From CALFMR01 sp035550595 (GTDB lineage: Bacteria; Acidobacteriota; Vicinamibacteria; Vicinamibacterales; SCN-69-37), in the NCBI GenBank assembly GCA_035550595.1, contig DASZOV010000113.1, positions 1-11,291 on the forward strand: DNA of 11,291 bases, given 5' to 3'. The position numbers and the translations under genes were made by a program. Below the pieces are notes generated by a model, which saw nothing but the letters and a program-made list of their open reading frames with translations, did not search any database and was not told the DNA's origin. The stretch's first letter is position 1. The number at the start of each line of letters is the position of its first letter. Shown piece by piece: positions 1-6,668 of the stretch.

Positions 1-252
1 GTCGACGATGCCCGCCAGCACGTTGTCGGTGGCCGACAGCTTGGCGGAGGCCGAGTTGCTCGTCGCCGTGTAGGCGTCGATCGTGGCCATCGTCGCGTGC
101 TCGCCGATGGCCTGGCTGGCGCCGAGCGGGTCGTCGCTGACGCTGTTGATCCGGCGGCCGGTCGCCACTTCCTGTTGCGCTTTGGCGAACTGGTTCGCAG
201 CGGTGTTGATCGCCGACAGCCCGTCGCGCATGACGTCGAAAATGACTCGCAT
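1..252 (-). CDS. flgL: Hook-filament junction protein FlgL (HAP3), N-terminal part, cut by the window edge
   Basis: FlgL forms the second ring between hook and filament and is exported by the flagellar type III system. The first 84 residues are present. They begin MRVIFDVMRDGL and carry the flagellin-type N-terminal signature ATGRRINSVSDDP at about residues 30-42, which matches the conserved (L/A)STGKRINxxSDDP stretch of flagellin and FlgL. The reading frame stays open to position 1, so the gene continues outside the window. The start codon ATG at 252-250 shares one base with the flgK stop (TGATG), so translation is probably coupled to flgK. The position directly after flgK favours FlgL over flagellin itself, which has a similar N-terminus. 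Confidence 0.93.
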   Translation of the reverse strand, partial: MRVIFDVMRDGLSAINTAANQFAKAQQEVATGRRINSVSDDPLGASQAIGEHATMATIDAYTATSNSASAKLSATDNVLAGIVD

Positions 253-1622
253 CACTGCACCATGTTCATCAACGTGTTGAGCGTGTCCGAAATCGTCGTG
301 AAATACCGCGCGTTGGCTTCGTAGGCCCGTTGGAAGCGCATCAGGTTGGCCGCCTCCTCGTCGAGCGACACCCCGGACGTCTGGTCCCGAAGCTGCTGGA
401 GCTGCTGGATGACCGCGTCGTGCGACGCGCTCGACGCCGTCGCGCTCGAGACGTCCGTGCCGACGCGATAGGCGAACTGGCTCCACGCGGCGAGCGGCGA
501 CGCCGTGCCGCCGACCGCGATCGGCGCGTCGCGCAGCCCGGCAATCGTACGCGCCGTCTGGTTGTCGCCCACGGCACCCGTGCCGGACGCGGCAATCAAC
601 TGCGGATCGTCGTTCACCGCATCGGCCACCGACAGCGACGCGGCCGCGCCGGCGACTGTCGCTGGCGGCGTGAAGAAGTCGCCACCCGCATCGCCGTTGG
701 CGTCGAAGCCCGCATGGTGCGCCGTGTTGACGGCCGTCGCGACGTCGGACGCGAGCTGATCGATCTGCGACTGATAGCCGGGCACGACCGTGTCACGCAC
801 GTGCAACAGGCCGCCAATCTCGCCGCCGGTGATCTCGCTCGTGATGTCCATGCCATCCGACTGGATGGCGGTGAGGCCGTTGGGCGCGGTCGCCGTGCCG
901 GTCAGCGTATAAGCCGTCGCGCCCACGACGAGCGCGCGGCCGTTGCCGACCGAGAGATCGACCTGTCCGTCCGGCCGTGACGTGACCGCGGCGCCGGTGA
1001 TGCGCACGAGCTCGGCGACGGCCGAGTTGCGCTCGTCACGGAGGTTCTCGACGTCCGGGCCGTTGATGCTGATCTGATCGTTCAGGTGCGCGACCTGCGA
1101 GGCGAGCTGGTTGACCTGACCGAGGTCGCTGACGATCGACGCGTCGGCCGTCCGGCGCGCGGTGCTCAACCGATCGGCCATGTCGTGAAAGCCGCTGACG
1201 AGCTGCTGCGCCTGCACGACGACGCCGTCGCGCGCGGACGCGGACGTCGGGTCATCGGCCAGCGTCGAAAACGCGTCGAAGAACGACGAGAGCTGCGCAT
1301 CGAGCGACTGTCCGGGCAGCCCGACCGCGGCCTCGATGTCGGTGAGGCCGTTGACGGTCGCCTGGTCGTAGGCGCCGGCTTCCTGCTCGCTCGCGAGCCG
1401 CGCCTCGACGAACGGATCGCGCTCGGCGCGAATGCCCTGCACACGGACGCCGCCGGTCGCGCTCAGGTCGGTCGCGGGCGGCACTTCGGCCAGGAGCAGC
1501 GTGCGGCGCGTGTAGCCGGGCGTGTTGATGTTGGCGATGTTCTGCCCCGCCACGTCCATGCCCGTGTTGGCCGCAGCGAGCGACTGCGATGCCGTCGAGA
1601 GACTCGTGAAGAGGCCGGACAT
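252..1622 (-). CDS. flgK: Hook-associated protein 1 FlgK
   Basis: FlgK is the first hook-filament junction protein, exported through the flagellar type III apparatus and placed on the finished hook. The 456-residue product has the N-terminal rod/hook signature (MSGLFTSLSTASQSLAAANTG, then VAGQNIANINTPGYTRR at about 24-40), a central conserved stretch ENLRDERNSAVAEL, and the C-terminal flagellar heptad region with DEEAANLMRFQRAYEANARY and a final LNTLMNMVQ. It is shorter than the enterobacterial protein (about 550 residues), with the reduction in the variable middle. No strong Shine-Dalgarno site is visible. The start lies 2 nt after the stop of the flgN-like gene, so translation is likely coupled. 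It belongs to the flgM-flgN-flgK-flgL unit behind the sigma-28 promoter at 2289-2315. Confidence 0.97.
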   Translation of the reverse strand: MSGLFTSLSTASQSLAAANTGMDVAGQNIANINTPGYTRRTLLLAEVPPATDLSATGGVRVQGIRAERDPFVEARLASEQEAGAYDQATVNGLTDIEAAVGLPGQSLDAQLSSFFDAFSTLADDPTSASARDGVVVQAQQLVSGFHDMADRLSTARRTADASIVSDLGQVNQLASQVAHLNDQISINGPDVENLRDERNSAVAELVRITGAAVTSRPDGQVDLSVGNGRALVVGATAYTLTGTATAPNGLTAIQSDGMDITSEITGGEIGGLLHVRDTVVPGYQSQIDQLASDVATAVNTAHHAGFDANGDAGGDFFTPPATVAGAAASLSVADAVNDDPQLIAASGTGAVGDNQTARTIAGLRDAPIAVGGTASPLAAWSQFAYRVGTDVSSATASSASHDAVIQQLQQLRDQTSGVSLDEEAANLMRFQRAYEANARYFTTISDTLNTLMNMVQ

Positions 1623-1624
1623 GA

Positions 1625-1975
1625 TCAGGACACCGACGTCAGATGATGGGGCGCCGCGGTGGCGAGCGGACGCCGGCCGGCGCGATCGTAGGCGGCGCCG
1701 GGCAGCACGGCACGTGAGAAATCAGTCGCCGATCGTCCGAGCGCCTGACAGCGCGCGAGCGATCCGCGAATCGCCTGGAGCGCGCGCGCGACGTCGGGCG
1801 ACGACCGTTCGTCGCCAGACGGCCGCCATGCAGCCAGTTGCGCGGCCGCATCGGCGATCGGCGCTTCGGCGGCGAGCACGGCCGCGGCGTCGCCCGCGGC
1901 GAGCGCGTCGGCCAGCGCGTCGAGCGCCGTGCCAATCCGCACGAGGACGTCAGGCGGCCTGGGAGTCATGGACAT
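1625..1975 (-). CDS. Probable FlgN-type export chaperone for FlgK/FlgL
   Basis: A 116-residue protein, predicted mostly helical and rich in alanine and leucine, beginning MSMTPRPPDVLVRIG. Two long amphipathic helices are suggested by ALDALADALAAGDAAAVLAA and by ARALQAIRGSLARCQALGRS, the second resembling the C-terminal helix of FlgN/FliT-type chaperones that grips the C-terminus of FlgK and FlgL. The sequence match alone is weak; the call rests mainly on position, since flgM-flgN-flgK-flgL is the usual order. The start overlaps the 3' end of flgM by 26 nt (ATG at 1975) or 20 nt if the in-frame ATG at 1969 is used (114 residues). Neither has a good Shine-Dalgarno site, so reinitiation after flgM is likely. 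The length is a little under the usual 130-160 residues. Confidence 0.6.
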   Translation of the reverse strand: MSMTPRPPDVLVRIGTALDALADALAAGDAAAVLAAEAPIADAAAQLAAWRPSGDERSSPDVARALQAIRGSLARCQALGRSATDFSRAVLPGAAYDRAGRRPLATAAPHHLTSVS

Positions 1976-2249
1976 CGGTGAGCGCGGTCAGGATGTGCCC
2001 GGCCAGCGCGTCGAGATCGGTGCCGAGCGTGCCGGCGTCGAGAAGCGCACGCCCACGCGCGACGGCGTCCGGACGCACGTCGCCGCTGCTCGCGGCGCGG
2101 ATCGCGGCATCGGCCAGCGCCAGATCGCCCGACAACTGGACGTGATCGCGGTTCGCGGTGCTGCTCGCCGTGTCGGCCGCACGCGGCCGATCGAATCGCG
2201 CAGCGCTCACCGTGGCGGCAAGGTTGTGACGCGGGTCTTCGACTTTCAT
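1950..2249 (-). CDS. flgM: Anti-sigma-28 factor FlgM
   Basis: FlgM binds FliA and keeps it inactive until the hook-basal body is finished, after which FlgM is exported and late genes turn on. The 99-residue product begins MKVEDPRHNL, like the MKI(E) start of many FlgM proteins. It carries DHVQLSGDLALADAAI at about 35-50, matching the D-x-V-x-LS-x-x-A signature, and a C-terminal helical sigma-binding part (DAVARGRALLDAGTLGTDLD, then ALAGHILTAL) at about 61-90. The N-terminal third is polar and probably disordered, as expected. The frame is open further upstream to a TTG at 2291, but that codon lies inside the sigma-28 -10 element, while ATG 2249 has GGGAGAG five bases before it, so 2249 is the start. 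It is the first gene of the late unit. Confidence 0.88.
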   Translation of the reverse strand: MKVEDPRHNLAATVSAARFDRPRAADTASSTANRDHVQLSGDLALADAAIRAASSGDVRPDAVARGRALLDAGTLGTDLDALAGHILTALTDVHDSQAA

Positions 2250-2254
2250 ACGTT

Positions 2255-2261
2255 CTCTCCC
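2255..2261 (-). promoter_or_regulatory. Shine-Dalgarno site of flgM
   Basis: GGGAGAG on the minus strand lies 5 nt before ATG 2249 and decides the flgM start. Part of it can pair with an upstream UUCCCG (2267-2272) in a 6-bp stem with a 4-nt loop, so the site may be partly masked in the mRNA. Confidence 0.75.
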
Positions 2262-2288
2262 GATACCGGGAAGCTGTCCCCACGTGCT

Positions 2289-2315
2289 CAATCGGCCTCA
2301 CATCAGAAAACTTGA
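2289..2315 (-). promoter_or_regulatory. FliA (sigma-28) promoter for flgM-flgN-flgK-flgL
   Basis: On the minus strand TCAAGTTT (2315-2308) is followed by exactly 11 nt and then GCCGATTG (2296-2289). The enterobacterial sigma-28 consensus is TAAAGTTT-N11-GCCGATAA, so 7 of 8 and 6 of 8 positions match, with the canonical spacer. A start of transcription near 2282 would give a leader of about 33 nt before flgM. The cognate sigma factor FliA is encoded at 9274-10017, and flgM is a classic sigma-28 target. The match is read directly; activity is inferred. Confidence 0.82.
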
Positions 2316-2326
2316 ATCCACTTTTT

Positions 2327-2398
2327 CTGGCTTCTGGCTTCGCCCTTCTAACTTGTCGCGCGCCAGCCCCTGGCTTCTGGCTTCCAACTTCTAACTTG
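2327..2398 (-). repeat. Two direct copies of a 29-bp GAAGNNN-heptamer element
   Basis: Copies lie at 2370-2398 and 2327-2355, 43 bp apart start to start, with a 14-bp unrelated spacer. On the minus strand each is CAAGTTA, then a 7-bp unit (GAAGTTG in the first, GAAGGGC in the second), then GAAGCCA twice, then G. They are identical at 26 of 29 positions. The first copy contains the TAG stop of flgJ. The last codons of flgJ also contain GGGCGAAGCTG twice (period 13 bp), which looks like a degenerate extension of the array into the coding sequence. Confidence 0.9.
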
Positions 2399-3353
2399 AT
2401 CCAGCTTCGCCCTTCAGCTTCGCCCAGCTCACCATCGGGTTCACCGGCTGCCCGTCGTCGAGCACTTCGAAATGGAGATGCGGACCGGTGCTGCGGCCGC
2501 TCGAGCCGGACTGCGCGATCGTCTCGCCGGCGGTGACCGTATCGCCGGGCTGGACGTCGACGGCCGACAGATGTCCGTAGCGCGTCGACAGACCGTTGCC
2601 GTGGTCGATCATGACCGTCAGGCCGTACCCGCGCATCTGGCCGGCGAAGGTAACGCGTCCGTCGCGCGCGGCCGGCACGCTTTGCCCGACCGGCATGGCG
2701 ACGTCGATGCCCTTGTGGAACCGGCGCGTGCCGTCGATCGGATCGCGCCGCCAGCCGTACGCGGAGCTGAGCCGGCCGGCGAGCGTCACCGGCTGCGCGT
2801 CGGCGTCACCGTCGCTGTCATCGGTCGCGCTGTCAACCGTTGAGGCCACATTGGGCGTCACCATCGGACCGGACGCCACCGGAGCCCACGCCGCGTTCGA
2901 CGCGGCTGCTACGACGGGTGCGATGGCCGAGGCCATCGCGGGCGTGAGGCTCGACGTGAATGCCGGCATCGTCGATGCGCCCATCGCCGGCGAAAACGCC
3001 GCCGGCATCGTCAGACCGGATGTCGTCGTCGACTCGCCCGCGGCCTGCGCGGTGAGCGGCGATGCAATCGCGTTGGCGAGTCCGATGCCGCCCGCCTGCG
3101 CGAGCGCGATGCCGAGCTGCGACGTCATGGCATCCGACAGCGGCCCGTCGCCGAACCCGCTCGCCTGGTCCTCGTCTTCGTCGAGCATCGACGAGCGCAT
3201 CTCGCGCAGCATCTGCGACAACAGCATGGATTCGAACTGCGCCGCGAGCGTGCGAATCTGATCCGCCGTCGGCTTCCCGCCGCCGGAGACACCCGTCGCC
3301 GACACGTCGGGCGTCATGCCCACGAGCGGATTGACGATGGGTGTATCAGACAT
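2391..3353 (-). CDS. flgJ: FlgJ rod-cap domain fused to an M23 (LytM-type) peptidase
   Basis: FlgJ caps the growing rod in the periplasm and, in two-domain forms, opens the peptidoglycan. This 320-residue protein has the N-terminal rod-binding domain at about 28-97 (TADQIRTLAAQFESMLLSQM, LREMRSSML, then SDAMTSQLGIALAQAGGIGLA), an Ala/Ser/Pro/Met-rich linker at about 98-190 and a C-terminal M23 metallopeptidase at about 195-307. Visible M23 residues are H213 and D217 (HKGID), H261 (YGHLS) and the HLH motif at 292-294, so the zinc site looks complete. Salmonella FlgJ instead carries a glucosaminidase, so the predicted cut here is in the peptide cross-links. The gene starts 4 nt after flgI with no clear Shine-Dalgarno site. 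Its last codons and TAG stop lie within heptamer repeats. Confidence 0.93.
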   Translation of the reverse strand: MSDTPIVNPLVGMTPDVSATGVSGGGKPTADQIRTLAAQFESMLLSQMLREMRSSMLDEDEDQASGFGDGPLSDAMTSQLGIALAQAGGIGLANAIASPLTAQAAGESTTTSGLTMPAAFSPAMGASTMPAFTSSLTPAMASAIAPVVAAASNAAWAPVASGPMVTPNVASTVDSATDDSDGDADAQPVTLAGRLSSAYGWRRDPIDGTRRFHKGIDVAMPVGQSVPAARDGRVTFAGQMRGYGLTVMIDHGNGLSTRYGHLSAVDVQPGDTVTAGETIAQSGSSGRSTGPHLHFEVLDDGQPVNPMVSWAKLKGEAGSS

Positions 3354-3357
3354 TGGA

Positions 3358-4497
3358 TCAGAGAATCACTATCTCCGCGTGCAGTGCGCCCGCGGCTTTC
3401 AGCGCCTGCATGATCGCGATGATGTCTCGCGGTGTCGCGCCGAGCGTGTTCAGGGCGCCGGCGACGGCATCGAGCGTCGCGCCTTCTTCGAGCGAGACGA
3501 GCTTCGCGGTGCCCTCATGAATGTCCACCTGCTCGTTCGGCACGACGACGGTCTGTCCGCCCGACGAGAACGGCGGTGGCTGGCTGACCTCGTACTTCGT
3601 CGAGATCCGCACCGACAGATTGCCGTGCGCCACCGCGGCCGGCCCAAGCCGCACGTCGCCGCCGACGACGACGGTGCCCGTGCGCTCGTTGATGACAACG
3701 CGCGCGACGACGTCGGTTTCGACGGGCAGTGACTCGAGGTCCGCCATGAACTCGGGGATCGACGAACGGTACCGTTCAGGCACCTGCACCTGGATGCTGC
3801 CCGGATCGACGGCATGTGCGGCGTTCGTGCCGAGGTGCGTGTTGATCGCGTGAACGACGTGCGACGCCGTCACGAAGTCCGGCTCGAGCACGGCGAACGT
3901 GAGCGTGTCGGTGGCCGGCATGGGCGTGTTCTGCGCGGTCTGCACGATCGCGCCACCGGGGATGCGGCCGACGGTGAGATGGTTCACCTGCACGCTCGAA
4001 CCACCGCCACTGCCTCCGCCGAAACCGCCAATCGACAGCGGCCCCTGCGCGAGCGCGACCATTTGGCCGTTCGGACCACGAAGCGACGTCGGGAGAAGCG
4101 TACCGCCTTGCAGGCTGCGCGCGTCGCCAATTGACGAAGCCACCGCATCGAGTCGCGCGCCGGCGCGCTGATAGGGCGAGAGCTCTGACGTCACGACAAC
4201 GGCGGCGATGTTCTCCACCTTCATTTGATCGGCCGGCACGACGACGCCGAAGCGCGACAGCATGTTGGCGAGCGATTGCGTCGAGAAGATCGTCTGCCGC
4301 TTGTCGCCCGTCTTGTTGAGGCCGACGACGAGCCCGTATCCGACGAGCGGCATCGGACGGAAACCTTGAAGGTTCACGACGTCCTTCAACCGCGAGACGT
4401 CGGCGCTCTGCGCGGCGACACCGGGCAAGAGCGTCGTCGCGAACGACGCGACGGCAATCGCGAACACGAACCGGCGGATGGATGCGGACGTGGACAT
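3358..4497 (-). CDS. flgI: Flagellar P-ring protein FlgI
   Basis: FlgI forms the ring that lets the rod turn within the peptidoglycan layer. It is secreted by Sec and chaperoned by FlgA. The 379-residue product begins with a signal peptide (charged n-region to RR at 8-9, hydrophobic core, likely cut after about residue 29 in GVAAQ). It then shows the family hallmarks RLKDVVNLQGFRPMPLVGYG followed by LVVGLNKTGD, VGRIPGGAIVQ, INERTGTVVVGGDVRLGPAAVAHG and a C-terminal LNTLGATPRDIIAIMQALKA followed by AGALHAE. The length is normal for FlgI (about 370). The ATG at 4497 has GAGG (4503-4506) 5 nt upstream and lies 7 nt after flgH. A longer frame upstream overlaps flgH and is rejected. Confidence 0.97.
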   Translation of the reverse strand: MSTSASIRRFVFAIAVASFATTLLPGVAAQSADVSRLKDVVNLQGFRPMPLVGYGLVVGLNKTGDKRQTIFSTQSLANMLSRFGVVVPADQMKVENIAAVVVTSELSPYQRAGARLDAVASSIGDARSLQGGTLLPTSLRGPNGQMVALAQGPLSIGGFGGGSGGGSSVQVNHLTVGRIPGGAIVQTAQNTPMPATDTLTFAVLEPDFVTASHVVHAINTHLGTNAAHAVDPGSIQVQVPERYRSSIPEFMADLESLPVETDVVARVVINERTGTVVVGGDVRLGPAAVAHGNLSVRISTKYEVSQPPPFSSGGQTVVVPNEQVDIHEGTAKLVSLEEGATLDAVAGALNTLGATPRDIIAIMQALKAAGALHAEIVIL

Positions 4498-4502
4498 GGC
4501 GG

Positions 4503-4506
4503 CCTC
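4503..4506 (-). promoter_or_regulatory. Shine-Dalgarno site of flgI
   Basis: GAGG on the minus strand, overlapping the flgH stop codon (TGAGG), lies 5 nt before ATG 4497. It selects this start over the longer upstream frame, which would overlap flgH by about 240 nt. Confidence 0.7.
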
Positions 4507-5161
4507 AGAACACCTTGTTGAGCGCGCGCACCAGCCAGCCCGGCTGCAGCGTGTCGTGAATGAGTCCCTGGCTGAGTGAGCGAATGCGCAGCTCGCCGAT
4601 CGCGGTCGAGGGCACGATGTTGCCGGGCAGGATGTCCGCCGTGCGGACCACGCCCGAGAGGACGACGACGTTGCGGTCGCCGTTGATGTCGACTTCGCGA
4701 ACGCCCTCGATGACGAGATCGCCCGTCGGCAGGACGTCGGTGACACGCGCCGTCATCATCGCCGACAGCTCCGTCGTCCGCGTCGTCCCACCGGAGCCCG
4801 TGAACTTGGTATCGCTCGACGCGGGCACGAGCTTCGAGAACAGCTTGCTCGTGGGCGTCGGCAGCGTGACGTCGGCCTTCGACGACTTGCCGACGTTCGA
4901 ATCCGCCGCGCCCGTCGCGCTGAGACTCTCCATCACGCGCACGGTGACGAGGTCATTGACGTGATGCGCGATCGGATCGCTCGCGAGATCCGCCATCCAC
5001 AACGCGTCGGGCGGCGGCAGCTTCCGCGCGGCCTCGAGGAACTGCGCGTAGATCTCGTCGTAACTCGGCGTCTGCTCCGCCGCCGCCAACGAGACCGGCA
5101 TCGCGACGAGACACGCGGCGACGACGGCACGCGCGAAGGACATCGACTGCTTAGCGGCCAT
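4505..5161 (-). CDS. flgH: Flagellar L-ring protein FlgH, without a usable lipobox
   Basis: FlgH builds the outer-membrane bushing around the rod. The 218-residue product has a signal sequence (hydrophobic AVVAACLVAMPVSLAAA, probable type I cleavage after A28). The conserved C-terminal L-ring core reads KFTGSGGTTRTTELSAMMTA, RVTDVLPTGDLVIEGVREVD, INGDRNVVVLSGVVRTADIL, PGNIVPSTAIGELRIRSLSQ and finally GWLVRALNKVF. FlgH is normally a lipoprotein; the only cysteine here is C17 in VAAC, inside the hydrophobic core after about five apolar residues, which is too short a signal for ordinary lipidation. The ATG at 5161 is preferred over ATG 5143 because GAGGTG (5166-5171) precedes it. It overlaps flgA by 11 nt. 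Confidence 0.95.
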   Translation of the reverse strand: MAAKQSMSFARAVVAACLVAMPVSLAAAEQTPSYDEIYAQFLEAARKLPPPDALWMADLASDPIAHHVNDLVTVRVMESLSATGAADSNVGKSSKADVTLPTPTSKLFSKLVPASSDTKFTGSGGTTRTTELSAMMTARVTDVLPTGDLVIEGVREVDINGDRNVVVLSGVVRTADILPGNIVPSTAIGELRIRSLSQGLIHDTLQPGWLVRALNKVF

Positions 5162-5837
5162 TGAGCACCTCGACCACACCTTCCTGAACGACCCGTCCAC
5201 GCAGGTAGCGCCGCGTCGCTGGATTGACGACGCGAATGACGTCACCGGCCGATCCACCGTCAGCCGCCACCATCGCGGCGGTGACGCGAATCGCGCCGGC
5301 AGCGGCGACGACGGTCACGTGATCGCCCGGCTCGACGAGCCGCCGGAGTTTGACGAAGCTCGCGAGCACGGTGGTGCCAGCGGTCATCGGACGCAGCACG
5401 CGCGCCCCGATGAGATCAGCCGCGGCCGGCAGCGGACTCAACGGCACGCCGGTGATCTCGCCATGCGCGACGCGGACGTCGTCGGCCGTCAACATGTGGC
5501 CGCGATCGACGGCGTGCGTCGTCACGGCGTAGTCGGCGACGACGCGCACGGTGGCCGACGCCGGAAGCGCGGCGCCAGCGGCCGTGATGAGCGTGAAGCG
5601 GATGGGACGGCCGAGCCACGCGGACGGATCGAGCCGCGCCTCGCGAAAGACGGGCGCGTCGCCGACGAGGCCCGCCGGATCGACCGACACGTCCGCGCCT
5701 GCGCCGATGCGCGCCAGAATGGCGGCACGCATCGCACCGGCAGCCGACGAGGCGGGCGCGGCGGCAGGCGCCGCCGTGGCCGTGACAACGGCCGCGACGA
5801 GGACACCGGCGAACGAGAGGCGCGAGCGGATCGACAT
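5151..5837 (-). CDS. flgA: P-ring assembly chaperone FlgA (SAF domain)
   Basis: FlgA is the periplasmic chaperone that helps FlgI subunits form the P-ring. The 228-residue product starts MSIRSRLSFAG with a clear signal peptide (hydrophobic to about residue 23, Ala/Pro-rich cleavage zone). A SAF domain spans about 100-165 (VADYAVTTHAVDRGHMLTAD, later IGARVLRPMTAGTTVLASFV) and a C-terminal beta-rich part follows (LVEPGDHVTVVAAAGAIRVT, later GDVIRVVNPATRRYLRGRVV). The length fits the family (about 220-240). The start at 5837 is 4 nt after flgG. A longer frame to 5918 would run back into flgG and lacks the signal peptide at its N-terminus. It is followed by flgH and flgI in the common flgA-flgH-flgI order. 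Confidence 0.94.
   Translation of the reverse strand: MSIRSRLSFAGVLVAAVVTATAAPAAAPASSAAGAMRAAILARIGAGADVSVDPAGLVGDAPVFREARLDPSAWLGRPIRFTLITAAGAALPASATVRVVADYAVTTHAVDRGHMLTADDVRVAHGEITGVPLSPLPAAADLIGARVLRPMTAGTTVLASFVKLRRLVEPGDHVTVVAAAGAIRVTAAMVAADGGSAGDVIRVVNPATRRYLRGRVVQEGVVEVLNGR
5166..5171 (-). promoter_or_regulatory. Shine-Dalgarno site of flgH
   Basis: GAGGTG on the minus strand, within the last codons of flgA, 4 nt before ATG 5161 (6 nt counted from GAGG). The alternative ATG 5143 has no comparable site. Confidence 0.7.
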
Positions 5838-5841
5838 CGGC

Positions 5842-6630
5842 CTACTGGACGAGGTTGTTGACCTGGCCGAGCATCTCGTCGGCCGCCTTGACGACGCGCG
5901 AGTTCGCTTCGTAGGCACGCTGGCCGATGATCATGTTGACCATCTCCTCGACGACGCTGACGTTCGAATCCTCGACGAAGCCCTGCTGCAGCGTGCCGCG
6001 AGCGTCGGTGCCCGGCGAGCCCGCCTCTTCTTCGCCCGATGCCGTCGTCGGCTGGAACAAGTTGCCGCCGAGCGGACGAAGGCCGCCGGCGTTCGCGAAG
6101 GTCGCGATCTCGATCGTGCCGAGCTCCTGCGCCGCGGTCTGGCCGGGAATGGTCGCCGAGACGACGCCGTCCTTCGAGATGCTGATCGACGTCGCGTTGG
6201 TCGGAATCGAGATCTGCGGCTCGAGCGCATAGCCCTCGGCCGTGACGATCGAGCCCTGCGAGTCGAGATGGAAGGTGCCCGAGCGCGTGTAGGCGTCCGT
6301 GCCGTCGGGCATCGCGATCTTGAAGAAGCCGTCGCCCTGGATGGCGAGGTCGAGCGGACCGCCGGTCGAGCGCATGTTGCCAGCGCTGAAGTCGCGTGCG
6401 GTCGCGACCGCGCGCGTGCCGAGGCCCATCTCGAGGCCGACGGGCGCTTCGGTCGTCGCCGACGCCGCGGAGCCGGCCGCGCGGACCTCCTGATAGACGA
6501 GGTCCTCGAACTCGACGCGGCTCTTCTTGAAGCCGGTCGTGTTCACGTTGGCCAGGTTGTGCGCGACGTTGTCGATGTTCGTCTGCTGCGCGTCCATGCC
6601 GCTCGCCGCCGTGTAGAGTGCGCGAATCAT
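5842..6630 (-). CDS. flgG: Distal rod protein FlgG
   Basis: FlgG forms the distal rod, the drive shaft passing through the P- and L-rings; it is exported by the flagellar type III system. The 262-residue product has the classic N-terminus MIRALYTAASGMDAQQTNID followed by NVAHNLANVNTTGFKKSRVE, the FlgG-specific segment FEDLVYQEVRAAGS, a central D1 domain (GPLDLAIQGDGFFKI) and the C-terminal ending EMVNMIIGQRAYEANSRVVK followed by AADEMLGQVNNLVQ. The length is typical (about 260). GAGAGG (6640-6645) lies 9 nt before the ATG at 6630, within a purine-only tract containing a 9-bp tandem duplication. Confidence 0.98.
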   Translation of the reverse strand: MIRALYTAASGMDAQQTNIDNVAHNLANVNTTGFKKSRVEFEDLVYQEVRAAGSAASATTEAPVGLEMGLGTRAVATARDFSAGNMRSTGGPLDLAIQGDGFFKIAMPDGTDAYTRSGTFHLDSQGSIVTAEGYALEPQISIPTNATSISISKDGVVSATIPGQTAAQELGTIEIATFANAGGLRPLGGNLFQPTTASGEEEAGSPGTDARGTLQQGFVEDSNVSVVEEMVNMIIGQRAYEANSRVVKAADEMLGQVNNLVQ

Positions 6631-6643
6631 GACTCTTGTCCTC

Positions 6644-6661
6644 TCTGTCTCTTCTGTCTCT
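6644..6661 (-). repeat. Perfect 9-bp tandem duplication (AGAGACAGA x2)
   Basis: On the plus strand TCTGTCTCT occurs twice without a gap. It overlaps the distal end of the flgG Shine-Dalgarno sequence, so copy changes would lengthen the leader upstream of that site but would not alter its distance to the ATG. Confidence 0.85.
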
Positions 6662-6668
6662 GCGCGCG

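Larger units (their letters stand above)
2250..2390 (-). other. Intergenic region flgJ-flgM (141 bp)
   Basis: This gap holds two 29-bp repeat copies (2327-2355 and 2370-2398, the second running into flgJ), then the sigma-28 promoter (2289-2315), then a short leader with a 6-bp stem-loop (2257-2272) and the flgM Shine-Dalgarno site. No rho-independent terminator with a T-run is seen after flgJ, so read-through from the upstream operon into flgM is possible in addition to the internal promoter. Confidence 0.8.

Noticed and set aside
1950..2291. Longer FlgM starting at TTG 2291
   Set aside because: The codon lies in the sigma-28 -10 element and would precede the expected transcript start; ATG 2249 has a strong Shine-Dalgarno site.
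2327..2398. CRISPR array
   Set aside because: Only two repeat copies with a 14-nt spacer, internally periodic at 7 bp and partly coding; no cas genes.
3358..4746. FlgI with an 83-residue N-terminal extension
   Set aside because: The extension is a Ser/Arg-rich shadow of flgH; the start at 4497 gives a normal signal peptide and Shine-Dalgarno site.
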